Assembly: GCA_030512335.1 (NCBI GenBank)
Contig: JAULSU010000006.1
Location: 1,984,001 to 2,048,000 of the forward strand
Direction: 5' to 3'
Source of the DNA: Immersiella caudata
Lineage: Eukaryota; Ascomycota; Sordariomycetes; Sordariales; Lasiosphaeriaceae
DNA length: 64,000 nt
Translations under genes and position numbers: made by a program
The notes under the pieces: model-generated
The model's database searches: none
What the model saw: the letters and a program-made list of their open reading frames with translations, nothing else
What the model was told of the DNA's origin: nothing
Part shown: positions 44,401 to 54,637 of the stretch, piece by piece
Layout of the letters: each line of letters starts with the position of its first letter
Numbering within the stretch: the first letter of the stretch is position 1

Positions 44401-44691
44401 GGGATCGGCGCCTCCAAAGAGGCTATCGTTGTCGCCGTGTGCGTCATTACCACCATCTGCGTCGTTGTTGTCCTCAGATGCGTGGGCAGGCGAGTTAGGG
44501 TTGACAAAGGCCATCTTCTCTTGACCTTGCTCAAACTCGGCCTGTCTCTCACGAGCACTCTCCTCAACTTCCTTGCTGAGTAGGAGAGCGCTCCAGGCGT
44601 CCCCAAAGCAGTAGTTGGGGCTGGTGTGGGTGTCTTCGGCCCACTTGCCGGCGGCACCGCCGCTGGCCCAGTTCTGTCCGTTATCAGACAT
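41479..44691 (-). CDS. Q/N-rich repeat protein of unknown function, prion-like composition (1070 residues to first TAG)
   Basis: A single long frame starts MSDNGQNWASGGAAGKWAED at 44691, just after the multi-intron leader. Residues about 50-180 are acidic and Asp/Ser-rich. Residues about 200-270 are Pro-rich and end in a basic patch (GLKRRKQGNW, PKKTPKKAKKAQ). Residues about 335-385 form a long charged helix (KKKAAEERARERAEKKKAGE). Then comes a 14-copy octapeptide repeat, a basic AT-hook-like stretch (PSRPAPRANGKRK, KPAKPRKRGR), and a compact segment (NITPWTIKEAVQEGVRWAIE to KTLVAKFKAH) that may be a folded domain. The end is Gln/Met/His/Pro-rich with three longer repeats. The nuclear-type basic patches and Q-richness suggest a transcription or chromatin role, but this is inference. 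I recognise no named family. A long antisense frame overlaps it but is a shadow. Confidence 0.82.
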   Translation of the reverse strand: MSDNGQNWASGGAAGKWAEDTHTSPNYCFGDAWSALLLSKEVEESARERQAEFEQGQEKMAFVNPNSPAHASEDNNDADGGNDAHGDNDSLFGGADPTVNVASDDSDRLFGNTELNANVGDISDADDITDDETGAGKIIVSANSENYVDGNESVISDADDPSSDEDDTNHPAGRNTGTPANYRNGYTSFPTPTIELTPPSRPTFELTLPSYPTFVSAPPVSPSPTVSSVATPSPPASSVNMTRGLKRRKQGNWTVPQSSIKPAPKKTPKKAKKAQLMATIVPELLVPASLLEDKNASQDATGEIDSVEDWLRMAHGSEPGYDASASGSILDEFTKKKAAEERARERAEKKKAGEQKLAEKATIQKAAEEERARQEARQQAIPQEELAVEQPQWEPGPADLEMLAAFARGGNDESAGEEIPGQATTNANHTQQADGVASHPVMYQSYFEYERPPVIDLTGNQMGVTTSPAAATSSGSPMVGTYEIAQASSSGSFGQNPNVYSEQDGTVPSRQNVTIPVGHNGFASFDQNGMTPSGQNGTTSIVQNNAASFGHIETASFHQNGTNAYGQNATAFAGQNGTNSSAHSNTASFGHNPANAYGQNGPAVFSQNQAAPAVQYGHNATDYLAVYQNGNHNPVLAAQAQNASQFAVQQQHQAPTQSTTQVPSRPVTPRPAAKTPSRPAPRANGKRKAAGAAADKPAKPRKRGRAASTASSATAQPANAAVAPRQGIAQPAQVCNPAPTPVAPNVATPNITPWTIKEAVQEGVRWAIEELLRRAPEDNTVLEQPLFKTTFNKRDIRQPGITLRALADQVLAETPKNILEAFYKGCDALLRAVYEEAKSKGTVFGLELMAGKLDEKALAECRNGMANTYKTLVAKFKAHSPVATRAVSSAINMANQHPGAYVQHQVMHSQAQPMTSQAHPTMPHQGPVTPQRNYPMPSQGRGMHPHSQGMSRQGQGTPVSTPVMGHQRLAMHQQYMPHQDQATPVPTPVLQQQGLMMVQQNQPVQYQGQHMQQQHMHQNQGSPASTPVMHQQGLPVPQQHPTMAGCYYPMATFQNPGTPALQQMAGNAQL
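41570..41835 (-). repeat. Three Gln-rich repeats of about 26 residues
   Basis: Near the end of the 1070-codon frame three related segments recur: GQGTPVSTPVMGHQRL, DQATPVPTPVLQQQGL and NQGSPASTPVMHQQGL, each followed by a Gln/Met/His stretch. They imply local DNA duplication of roughly 70-85 bp units. Confidence 0.75.
42874..43209 (-). repeat. 24-bp minisatellite encoding 14 tandem octapeptides
   Basis: Exactly 336 bases equal 14 units of 24. Consensus is [Q/H]N-x-T-x-x-x-G: examples are QNVTIPVG, HNGFASFD, QNGTTSIV, QNGTNAYG, QNATAFAG, HSNTASFG and QNGPAVFS. No unit has an insertion or deletion, so length is under selection or the array is recent, although individual units have diverged. 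Confidence 0.9.
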
Positions 44692-46178
44692 TCCGTCGAC
44701 TTTCCAATGGTGGTTACACTGGTATTGTCAACGCCGAAGCTAGTCGAAGTCGACTTGCTGTTCAGACGAAAGCGTCCTGAAGGAAGGTCAGAATTGGCGC
44801 TGTCAATTGAGAGGCTCAACTTGAAGTTGGGATCGAACTTACGAATGGGACGAGCAGCGTTGCTACTCTTAAAAATTGGCTCTGCCGAAATAAGGAACAA
44901 GCCGAAGTCGACTTTGTTTGGAGAAGAGAAATGAGAGTGTGACCGGCTCTCAATTTGTCGGCCCTGCCGATGGGATAGATCGAAATCAAGAAAGAAGTCA
45001 ACTGACGAAAAAATTCAGAATTGACATTCTGGGTTAGGCAGGCTGAAATCAACTTACAGGTAGGGCGAGAGCAATGTTGCTTCTTTACGAACTAGGTTCT
45101 CCCAGTTGGCAGAAGTCAAAGTCAACTTGATGGCCAAAGTTGACTTGACGGAGAGGAGGGGTAGCTAAGGAATCAGCGTTAGAATTGGTGCTCGAATTAA
45201 ACGAAAGAAATCAATTGGAGTTGAGCGAAGAAGAGGCATGGAGGTTGAATCCGGCAGAGGGTAATCAAATCGAATTGAAGATAGGAAAAACCAAATTGAC
45301 TTACCAAGTAAAGGCAGCAAGTATTTGCTGGCCGTTGGCGTCTGGGTTCTTCCTGGATCGCTCTAGGAAGTTGAGTTGCTTGTTGGTTAAGAGAGAGAGA
45401 TGGCTGAGAAAGAGGGAGGAGCGTCAGAGTTAGTGCTGCGAGTTGAGCGAAGTTGAAAAAAAAAAATCAATTGGCTTACCAAGTGAGGGCAGCAAAGATT
45501 TGCTGTTGCGGGTTGCTCACAATCAACTTGCCAAGAGAGGAAGAGAGGTGGTTGCTGAAAGAAGGAAGGTGGGTTAGAATTGGAAGTTGCGAGTTGCGAG
45601 TTGCGAGTTGGAGATTGTGAGTTGAGATGGGCAGGTTGCGATTGAGGTTGAATTTACGATGAGAGAATTGAGCAGCGCAGCTACTCGCAAAATTGGTCTC
45701 GGCGTTGCCGAGAAAGAAGAGGAAGGTTGACTTTTTTTGGTGAAAAAAAGTCGCTGCAGTGAGGAGTTAGGACTTGCAGGTTGAGTTGAGGAGAGGAAAG
45801 CAAAGGAGGTGAGGCAGGTTGACTTACGAAGCTGAGCTGCTCGAAGTGAGCAGGTTGAAGTTTGTTGCTAGAGGAAGAGTTAGAATTCGTTCTGCAAATT
45901 GAAAAAACGAAAAAAAAAAAGCAATTTAGGGCTGCTTGCCGAGGAAAGAGTGCAATTGTGAGGGAACTGGGGGAAGAATCAGGACTTGTGCTCCAATCAG
46001 GTGGCTTGAGGGCAACTAGCGGCGAGCACAACGCAGGAAACACTGTTTAACTCGGCGCACTGTGCCTAGCAGGAAGCAAGACTTGGGTTCGGCGCTCTCC
46101 GTCAAACAGAGACAGGGATAGGGACAGGGACAGGTTATGATGGTGCATACAGGGACGAGCAAGCGGGAGGGGACTTAC
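44692..46178 (-). repeat. Tandem exon-intron cassette array forming the 5' leader of the Q/N-rich gene
   Basis: Reading the minus strand towards the ATG at 44691, consecutive consensus introns can be placed at 46178-45868, 45827-45754, 45657-45555, 45479-45404, 45304-45165, 45057-45002 and 44842-44777. The exons between them are 40, 96, 75, 99, 107 and 159 nt. Donors are GTAAG(T/C) or GTAAAT. Branch regions repeat CCAATTCTAAC or close variants in at least four introns. Exons 45480-45554 and 45305-45403 end almost identically (TTGCTGCC-x-T-x-ACTTG before GTAAG). Exons 45658-45753 and 44843-45001 share about 70 aligned bases (AAAGTC(A/G)AC, GCCAATTTT, AGAGTAGC, CGCTGCTC). The first intron (311 nt) is the least certain. 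In intron 45657-45555 a 7-bp unit (GCAACTC) repeats three to four times. The exons are probably untranslated, although one reading across the middle exons stays open for roughly 130 codons. Confidence 0.7.
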
Positions 46179-48135
46179 CACGCAAGAACAGCGCGATGGC
46201 GCCGGCAAGGAGTTCTGCACCCGCGAGGTGAGTTGAATTCGACTGGCGTCCGTGAATAGCAGAGATGATTTAGGGCACCGCTGGTGACAGCGTGAGCAGG
46301 CGAGAATACGAAAAGTGAGAGAAGTTATCACGGTTTTCGTTGGTGGTGAGGGTGAAAGCAATAACTGGTCCTCGAGAAAACCCAGTGGACGATGTAGCTG
46401 GAAGTGTGGGAAATTAGGAAGAAGGTGGAAAAAAGTGGGGGATATCGAGTGTGCTCGAAATCAAGAAGGGTGACCGCTTCCGCTGGGATGACAACACGGC
46501 GCTGGTGTTTGTCTGCTTGAGGATCGGACCGTGAGTCAACGGCATCGACTTGCAGTGAATCTCCTGTTCCGTGAGATCCCTGGTATTTTCTAGCAGCTAC
46601 CTATTGTAATCATACTGAATTGTGCCCTTGATTTTGTGGTTTTGGCGTTATTTTGTCGGTTCGCGTTGTCTGTTGTGTGTCACCCCTTTTTCGGCCATGC
46701 CAAGCATCACGATGTCAACACTAAGGTGTTGACCCGACCTCCTTGGCCGCAGTTGTGGATTTCTCCACCCCCAAAGCTCGCAACAACAGAAACTCAAGTT
46801 TGAATCTATGGCAGAGTCACTATCTTCCATCTGGTGCATTTCTTGATCTTCAATTGGCTCGCGCGGATGAATAGCGTTAATGTGTCGTGCCATTCAAAAT
46901 GCTGTCTCCTTGAGACTCTCATTTCACTCTGCAGCGACCCACATTCTGTGACCTGTTCAAAGCACTGCTCAGGGCCAACACCCTTATTCAAGAAGGGATG
47001 AAAAAAACCAATGACTCAATGACTCAATAACTCGAGGCCGATGCATGCTTGCGTCTGCTGCACTGTGCTACCACGAGAGTATCGATGGCTACGGGGGATT
47101 TGCGCTTCCGAAGGTCTGCTCCAAAGATATGCCAATGTTTCCAGTCGCCATAACCAGGGTCAAGGAAGGGCCTCAGTCAATTTGGATTCCCTCAGCGACA
47201 TCATAACCTCTGTAGACGCGCCGCGAGAGACCTCCCTGCTCGCCACGGCCCTCTTCGCGTAAAAAGACCAAAACCAATTGCTCTCCTGAGATCAATGTTG
47301 ATGCCCACCCGTGCCATTCAAGAGAAGGCCGCCTACCCAAGTTGCTTCCCGTTGTATCAGCTACCGCGCCACGTTTTAAGGGCTCTCCTCCATTCCGAAT
47401 GGCTTTTTGAAGAAGGGTAATTGAACCATGAGAGCAGGGCGCTCGAAACGAAGCGAACATTGTATTAACGAGATGTTGCCAACCTCTCTTCTTCAACAAG
47501 GGGAGTGACATCATTGCAAGTAGGTGAAATACTAGTTATATTTAAACAAAATAGGCCAAACTCCCCTGACAACATCTCCAAGCCGCCTGGCTTTCTGAGA
47601 GTTTAGGGATAGGATTCTCACCCCTCCCCCGAGGGCCCAGTGATGTTGTTTTGAGGGTTAAATGCATGTGAAAAAAGTAGATCGGTGTATTTAAAGAAAA
47701 ATATCCAACGGAGAGCCCCCCTGAGCTCCTCACTCGTTCCCAAACATGACCCTCCCCTCTATCTCGCCATGGCGCTCTCCCATCGCTGGAGCCAATCCCC
47801 ACCACACCATACCCTGAAGACCAAGACCGTAGGGCACTCCAGCCCATTTGTCATCTCGTATCAGGCTAAGATGATCCTAAACCGCAGCTCCACTCTCACG
47901 AAGCTCACCAGCAAACCGGCCACACATCTCCAAGTAATACACAATGATAGCTACCTCATTCTGTTTTCCAGATCCTGCCAAATCTATATATAACAATGGA
48001 ACACCCTCCCGACAAAGACACGCTCCAAAGTTTTATAGCCCGCCCATGAATAGAAAAACAGCCTTTTGTTGTTAGACAGGTCAAAGAACACCCATGTACC
48101 TAGATAGAAATACAACCTCTAGTATATCGTGAACT
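46179..48135. other. Intergenic: first leader exon/promoter of the Q/N-rich gene, then the 3' flank of IES2
   Basis: About 2 kb. The first non-coding exon and promoter of the Q/N-rich gene are expected within 46179-46500. No protein gene is supported from there to 48135. Confidence 0.4.
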
Positions 48136-49574
48136 TCACGACACTTCCTCAACCATCTTCCCCCGGGGTAGACCGCCGCCTCCTAGAAAGGCGCGACCAG
48201 CAGGTGAAATGACCATCTCGTCAGGGACACCGATGCGATTTCCATCCTTGGTGCTGACCCAACGGACAAACAGGGGGCCGGCCCGTTGATGCTCTGAGTC
48301 GGGAGTGTCATAACCGGCCGCGTTACGGCGGTTTGTCTTGGGAGCTTGCTTCTTGAGGAGCTTGTTGATTGTTTCCATCTGGAAGACGTTAGAGATGGAC
48401 TGCCTCAGCGCCAGCTATCATATGGAGCTTACCTTGACCTCCTCGTTGCGCTTTTCGCTGAGATTTCGTCGACGACGGGCCATTTCGGCGCGTCTCATGG
48501 ACAGCTCCTCAGCCGTGAAGACCTTTTTGGCTTGGACCTCTGTGTACCTCGTCAGCGCCAAACAACTTCTACAGAGAGGAGCAAATACTTACCATCAGAG
48601 AGCTTCAGATACTCATGAGAAGCTTCGCCAAGCTTCGCCCTCTGCCGAGCAGTGAGCTTAGTTAAGTCTGGCGTGCCTGCGCGGCTCCCATCCTCGCTGT
48701 CGAGTTCCTCGTCGTCCTCGCCCTCGGCATCCTCATCAGCAACCTCAATCTCCTCACCTTCGGCGTCAATATCATCGAGTTCTTCGTCTTCCCCTTCTGC
48801 GTCCTCATCGCCGACACCTCCTTCCAGCTCCTCAGGCTCACTCTCTAGCTCACTCAGCTCATCATCGTCATCGTCGTCGTCGTCGTCGTCAATAACCGGT
48901 GCTTTAGCTGCGGGCTTTGAGAAGGCGACCCCCTTCCCCTTACCCACAGGTGCCGCCGTCCCCTTCGTCGGCCGCGAGATCGTGATGGATGGAGGGGGTT
49001 GTTGCGGCGGAATATCCATATCAACATCACCGTCCGCATCTTCGTCCTCCCCCTCAGCATCAATGTCCATCTCATCGACCTCCTCTCCTTCGGCATCCTC
49101 GTCTTCATCCTCCTCATCTTCGGCCTCTGCCAAACCAGCTCGATTCCCCACCTCAATCTCATCCTCCTCTTCCTCCTCTTCCTCTTCCTCTTCCTCCTCC
49201 TCCTCCTCGTCACTCTCGCTTTCTACAACATAGCTCTTCTTCGTCCCCCTCGTCCTCTTCCCCGCCGCAGCGCTACCGCTCCCTCGTCCATATGGACCCC
49301 TCGTCGTGCTGCCAGACGAAGCGCGCTTGTTCCCGCCAGTGGCTTGGCGCAGCTTATTGGATGGCACCTTGACGGTCAAGTGGCCTGGCTGACCGCTTGT
49401 CGACTCGTCAGCGGGACTGCTGCCGGGCGAGGAGGGCGGCCCCCGAGACACGGAGGTTGCGCCCCCCGAGCGGCGCGCGCGGGACGACATGATGCGCTCG
49501 TTGTCTCTGTCGGCCATGTCAGTTATTGCTACCGTGGCGCGCTGGGCGGCCGAGCGACGCGGCCGGGATGACAT
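48136..49574 (-). CDS. IES2: INO80 chromatin-remodelling complex subunit Ies2 (PAPA-1-like domain)
   Basis: Three exons: 49574-48593, 48539-48433 and 48378-48136, giving 443 residues, all phases consistent. The N-terminus is basic and Ser/Arg-rich (MSSRPRRSAAQRA). The middle is dominated by acidic runs (poly-Glu, poly-Asp, EDAEGED repeats). The C-terminal 115 residues form the conserved PAPA-1 / INO80B region: LTARQRAKLGEASHEYLKLS, EVQAKKVFTAEELSMRRAEMA and RRRRNLSEKRNEEVKMETINKLLKKQAPK. In yeast, Ies2 stimulates the ATPase and nucleosome sliding of INO80 in the nucleus. The frame is open upstream of 49574 to 49988, but the ATG at 49574 gives the usual N-terminus, so I treat the upstream part as leader. 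The downstream residues 390-443 (PDSEHQRAGPLFVRWVST) are typical of fungal members. Confidence 0.88.
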
Positions 49575-51166
49575 GTTGGGTGGTATGTCTGTGGTGAGCG
49601 ATGAAGGTGAGGGTGAGAGAGTGAAAGGTGAGATGAGGTGAGGGTGAAGGATGGGGTCGGCGTTAATGATGGGCTTGGCGAGGGACGGTGCGGAAGGTGG
49701 CTTTCTTGGGAGCGGAGCGGAGCCGATGCGTGCTGAGAATCGCAGGTGGACGGGCGGGTGCACACAGCGATGGCGTTGTTGCTTGCTGCGTTTGTTGGAT
49801 TGGCGGGGCGGGGTGATTGGGGATAGGTTGGTGAATGATGGAGGGTTGGGTTTGGGAGGATTTCGCGCGCGCCCGCGTATGCAGCAGAGGGCACGTCGTT
49901 CAAATAGCTTTGACGCGGAGGCGAGGCAAAAGCGTAAGATCAATGGATGGGGAGATGGGATGCTTCTGGAATGGGGAAGGGAAGCCACTTGGCTGCCGTG
50001 AAAGTGACCGCATCAGCTGGAGAAAGCAACGCCAACACACGAGCTTCCATCCACAGCAGGGCAAGTTCGTTCGGGGGCGCATGTAAGCTCCTCTCCACGC
50101 TCCGGATTTCTGATCCGATCCGCCATCCAGGTTGCCGGATTGGCAACCGTCAAGTTGGCGACCCCGTCAACTTCACGGGTGACGGGGAGCAAACAGGAAC
50201 CTGAACCTGGGAGCGCCCTCCAACCAAGCGCTGCTTGGCTTTTTTTTTCGACCAACGATCGCTGCCACGCTGGTTTCACAAAGAAACTATTTTGCGCCTC
50301 GCCTCGCCTCCAGGAGGCTGTCGACGCCGACTGCATTTTCTTCGCCCGCATTGCTTTTTCCTGCTTGCATCACCGCCGTCGATGCACCAGCAGATATCAC
50401 CTCCCGACACCGCGCAAGCGAACCGGATAGTCGCCTGCAACTCTGCGGCACCAGTTTTCAAATGGGGCGAGAGACGGCCCTGAACGTGAAAATGCAACTT
50501 ACATCTGGAACCCGAGGCGAGATGGACTCTTGGCTGTGCGGCCGCGAAGATCTCCACTGAGACCGATCGATGGCTGCTGCGTCCCGCTTGTGGCGGTCTC
50601 GGGAGCAGATCGGTTGCCTGAATGAAGCTGCTTCGGTAACGGCTGCCGTTGGGGGTTGACAGGTCTGCTTGCTGTTTGTGTCTGAACCAGTGAGCCGTGG
50701 ATTGCGATGTCTGCAGGCGGTGTCGTGTTGTTGAGTCGCGACAATGAATGGGTAATATGAAACCGTTGCGCCTTCCGCGGTGCTGTTCCCAGCGAGTCGC
50801 CACCAGTAAGTGATTATGTAGGGGTTAGCAATGTCGGATTGGGTAGCTGAAACGACTCTTCATGTATCTCTTGGTTCAATGCAGCAGAAAACTCATTTAC
50901 AGCGCCGTCAATAAGGCTGTTTCGATCACCAACCTGGAACCCACGGTGAGCTGGTCTTCGGGGAAGTGGGTCCCCGGACGCCACAGCTAGGCTTACAGGG
51001 GCTGGGCTGAGAGCAGGGAGGATAACACATGAGCCCGTTATTCTGATAGGCCACGACGCGCCTTACCTCGGCACTTCTGGTTTACGGTTTCGTCATTCTT
51101 CCCGTGCATCCTCGGAGCGCATTCTCGCAGCATCCTTCACATCGCATCTCTAGGTAGAATACGAAA
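49575..51166. promoter_or_regulatory. Divergent intergenic region between IES2 and PEX14/17
   Basis: About 1.6 kb between two outward-facing starts. Contains both promoters. Frames at 50013-50351 and 50276-50803 are not supported as genes. Confidence 0.45.
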
Positions 51167-52317
51167 ATGGGCGACACAGAGGAGGACCCCCAATCCGATG
51201 CGCCAGGCTGGCAAAAAGGTGCGCAGCCTGAGCCCGTAACCGAGACCGAGTCGATCAAGGAGGCGCCAGCAACGCTTGAGCAAGCGCGCCGATTCCTCGA
51301 GGACCCCGAGGTGCAGAAGCAGACCCCCGAGCGCAAGATCGAGTTTCTACGGAGCAAAGAGCTATCAGAGAGCGATGTAGAGGAGCTTCTCAAAGATGCG
51401 CCCCAAGAGCCACAAACTGAGCCACCCGTCGTGGTAAGTTGGTTCGCCATCGCTTGTCGCAAACAGAAGCCAAACTCATGTGTTGTTCGCAGGGTCGGGG
51501 TCGGGCGGCAGTATCACAACCCGAAGCCCCTTCACCGCCAGAAAGCACAACCACACAGACTGTAGAGAAGAAAGAAGACCGGCCGCCCATCATCACCTAT
51601 CCCGAATTCCTCACCAAACCCGTTCGGCCACCACCCCTGGTGACCATGAACGGCTTCCTCAATACCCTCTACGCCTTCGGCGGCTTCTCCACCCTTCTTT
51701 ACGGCACAAGCAAGTTTGTGCTTGAGCCAATGGTCCAATCCCTTACCGAGGCCCGCATTTCCTTCCACGAGACCGCCAAAGACGATCTTACCAAGCTCGT
51801 TGACAAGCTCCAAAACGTCGTATCAGAGATCCCACCCTCTGTCAAACCAGCAACATCCCACACCGACGACTATCACGACGACGATGCAAAGAGCAGCTAT
51901 GAAGACCCAACTGAACTTTTCCACCGCGACATTGGCGTCCAGACCTCGCTGCCCTCGAGCCCCGCCGGCTCCGACTACGAGACGTCACCGTCGGAACCAG
52001 CAAGCCACCAGCAAGCGCGGCGCTTGACGGAGCTCGTGGCCTCAGTCAAGGCTGTGAGTGATGGTCTCGTCGGGCAAACGGAGGACTTGGGCGATGTCAA
52101 GTCTCTGTTGGATGTGTTTCGCGAAGAGCTAGACCAGCTGAGCACTGGGTATACTGGGCTGGAGTACGGCGGCGGTTTCTCCATGTACGGCAGTGCAAGC
52201 CGCAACGAGCCTGATGATCAGATCAAGAAGGCAAAGGAGAATATCAGGAGGGTGAAGGGAGTTTTACTAAGCACGCGGAGCTTCCCCGCGTCAACGAGGT
52301 TCGCAGAACCTGTATAG
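51167..52317 (+). CDS. Peroxisomal docking peroxin Pex14/17 (Pex33-type)
   Basis: Exon 1 (51167-51433) and exon 2 (51493-52317) join over a 59-nt GTAAGT...CGCAG intron in phase 0 to give 363 residues. The N-terminal Pex14-like helical segment lies at about residues 33-75 (LEQARRFLEDPEVQKQTPERKIEFLRSK). A Pro-rich linker leads to YPEFLTKPVRPPPLVTMNGF. A hydrophobic segment (MNGFLNTLYAFGGFSTLLYG) and a coiled coil (ISFHETAKDDLTKLVDKLQN) follow. This combination of a Pex14-like start with a Pex17-like remainder is the filamentous-fungal docking factor described as Pex14/17 or PEX-33. It works with Pex13 and Pex14 in importing matrix proteins at the peroxisome membrane. The family call is confident from layout; the exact name varies between species. 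Confidence 0.83.
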
Positions 52318-54637
52318 GAGAGGTACCCAGACTTTGAACAGGGGCCGGGCGGCGTGATACGCTACAACCCCAGGGTCCTGGGCGGGCGCGGATCTGGAGG
52401 CGATGCAAGCCGGGCAACGAACCGCTACCATCCATATCGACGTGGCCCTCGGCAGAAAACATCACTGTAGAAAGCAATGTGGCAAAAACTGACAGCAGTG
52501 GGGTACGGTTAATGTTGATGTTTAGTTCAGAGGCAAAGCGAATGATTCAACCAACAGGCAAAGTCAGCCCCCGATGGCCATGCCACTGTTATCCAGACAC
52601 TTCTTCGACTTATCTCAGTCCTTGTTGGGTGAAATCTTTTGGGGGCTGAGTCCTCCTCCACGGGATAAGAACCCTGCTTTCGCGAGATGTTGGGGATTTA
52701 CTCTACCACAGGTGGTGAGATATCCAACAACGGAAGGTAAGTTGGTTGAGGGTGCACAGGTACTCTGGCTTGATTGCTTGCGGAGAGCTCCGACTCGCCA
52801 AGACTGTGCTCAGTTGACTTTGTGGACGCGCCCAGATGTTGTCACTTCACGGCAATGATCTTCTGACTGCATTGCCTTTGTTTTGTTTACGGTCTGAGAG
52901 CCAACTCAATTCCTAACTAACAACGTCAACGGCTAGACTCGTCCCAAGTCGAGGCGCTACGCTTTGGTGTCGCCAATCTGTTAAACCCTGCCTCGCATCT
53001 TCAAATCGGTTAGGGGCCGGCTCACCGCCAAAGTGCGGGGGTGGGGAGCAGCGGGAGGGGCTGGTCCAACAATGCGCATCACACAGATTCCAATTCCGCC
53101 TCTTTTTGTGCCGTCACTGATGGTGTGTTATGCGGAGGAGCTCAACATCCATCTGTGGGAGGGATACGCGACACGCCGGACACTCCGTACGCACGTCAAC
53201 CACCGCCGTGTCTCCTGTTATGCTCTGGCCGGAACCGAACACGGCACGGTGGGACCGAACAGGAAATTGGAGGGGGCGCGCAGGGCAGGCTACTTTTCTA
53301 TCGCGGCGAGCATGTGAGGTTATAGCTGAAGAGGTATAGTGTGTCAAGCGTTAGCAAACGGTTGGGTTGCAGAGAAGGCGGCTGTTGGAGCGCTTGGGGG
53401 ATTCGATTGGCCTCTGTCGTGTCAGTTGTGAATGACCGGCTTGGATATTATCGGTTCCAGGTGCCAGGGCGTTCTTGGATGGTCTTGGGAGCTGCGGTCC
53501 AGACGGTCTACCGCCATCGCGATCACACGACGATGCATTGGAGAGGTGAGAATGGCAGCACCCTGTGGACGGGCGATGTGTGGACCAAGCTTCAGCTTCC
53601 CCACTCGGCCTGCACCCCAAACGCCACCCCAATCAATTCGCCCCATCTTCAATTTTCAACCCTCACTTGGTGCTCAAGTTTGCCATCTGACCCCTCGGCT
53701 CGGTGAAGGTCTCACTGGATGCCAACAGAGCCGGGTCTCACGTCCTCTTTCCGGGTCGTCACAGCAGCACCAACAGCTTGAAGGGGACCTGGTTCAGGTA
53801 CACAGCGAAACCGGATATCGAAAGACGTTCGCGTGCGGTAAAACGGTGGGTGAGCTCTTTCTGATGAAAGTGAGGTGCGGTGGCAACGGATCCTGCCGCC
53901 CCCATACAACATCCGTAAAGAGCCATGGCGCACCAGACCGACCGCAAAATGCACGGGCTAGCGGTCTCAGCAGCCCCAGGCCCGTCTACGCCGCCCAAGA
54001 CCGCATTGCCGATCCCTGCTTCGTTGGGTGACCTTCGTGGGCGTGATGCAAAGGGTCTCGAACTGCCTTGTTGCCAGTCGGATGAAGTCACGGTGACCTG
54101 CTGGGCAGCTGCACTGCCGTCTGCGGTGGCTCCAGCTGCTAATGAGCGAGGCCTCGACTGCTCTGGTATGTTTGTTTCGTTTCTTTGTTCCCAAGCCCTC
54201 CCAATCGAGTACCCAGACCGACGACGGGCAACAGTGCTGTCTTCCATTGACTCTTCCCCAGCGGGTGATTGCACTGAGGGGTGAAGCCCGTCTAAAAATA
54301 CCCCCTCTTCCTGCCCTGTTGCACACGAGAATCGGAGCTGGCAGATCAGGAGCACCAACTCCGCGGGGCTGGCAGCGCGAGTGAAGGCCTTGTCAGTTGT
54401 GCTGGCTCTAGTCAATGCGCAGATCGCTAATGTACCTCCCCAGGCGGCCAGCAGCAGAACATCATACCACTTCCGGTTGAGAAGACCCCGCACAACCACC
54501 ACCACCACCACCACCACCACCACGACCTTGAAGGCCAGCCTCCCTCATATAAAGGGCCCATCCCGCTGAAGGCGCGCGCGGCCGATCGTGGCGACCCTGA
54601 GCTGTCCCCCTCACAACCTAATCCAACATCGTCAAAC
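52318..54637. other. Intergenic region with a CCA trinucleotide repeat near its right end
   Basis: About 2.3 kb. The open frames at 53432-54031 (+) and 53759-54523 (-) lack domain or splice support; the second merely reads the repeat as poly-Val. The right end should be the promoter of the 499-residue gene. Confidence 0.4.
54495..54523. repeat. CCA trinucleotide microsatellite in the promoter of the 499-residue gene
   Basis: About nine to ten uninterrupted CCA units about 115-145 bases before the ATG at 54638. Confidence 0.85.

Noticed and set aside
43375..44583. A 402-codon open frame on the plus strand opposite the Q/N-rich gene
   Set aside because: It is the mirror of a biased-composition coding region, has no independent start context or domain, and overlaps a much stronger minus-strand frame.
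45480..45867. The idea that the leader exons of the Q/N-rich gene encode a separate protein
   Set aside because: One phase across the exons at 45867-45058 stays open for about 130 codons, but it meets TGA at once in the next exon, has no ATG I could assign, and the peptide similarity between exons follows from DNA duplication. I kept it only as a remark in the array entry.
49575..49988. In-frame upstream extension of Ies2 (start at 49988)
   Set aside because: The extension is low-complexity Pro/Ser/His-rich and precedes a typical Ies2 start; more likely leader sequence that happens to be open.
53432..54031. A 199-codon plus-strand frame in the gap before the 499-residue gene
   Set aside because: No motif, no good start context, and composition like surrounding non-coding sequence.
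53759..54523. A 254-codon minus-strand frame beginning with poly-Val
   Set aside because: The start is only the CCA microsatellite read backwards; the remainder has no coding character.
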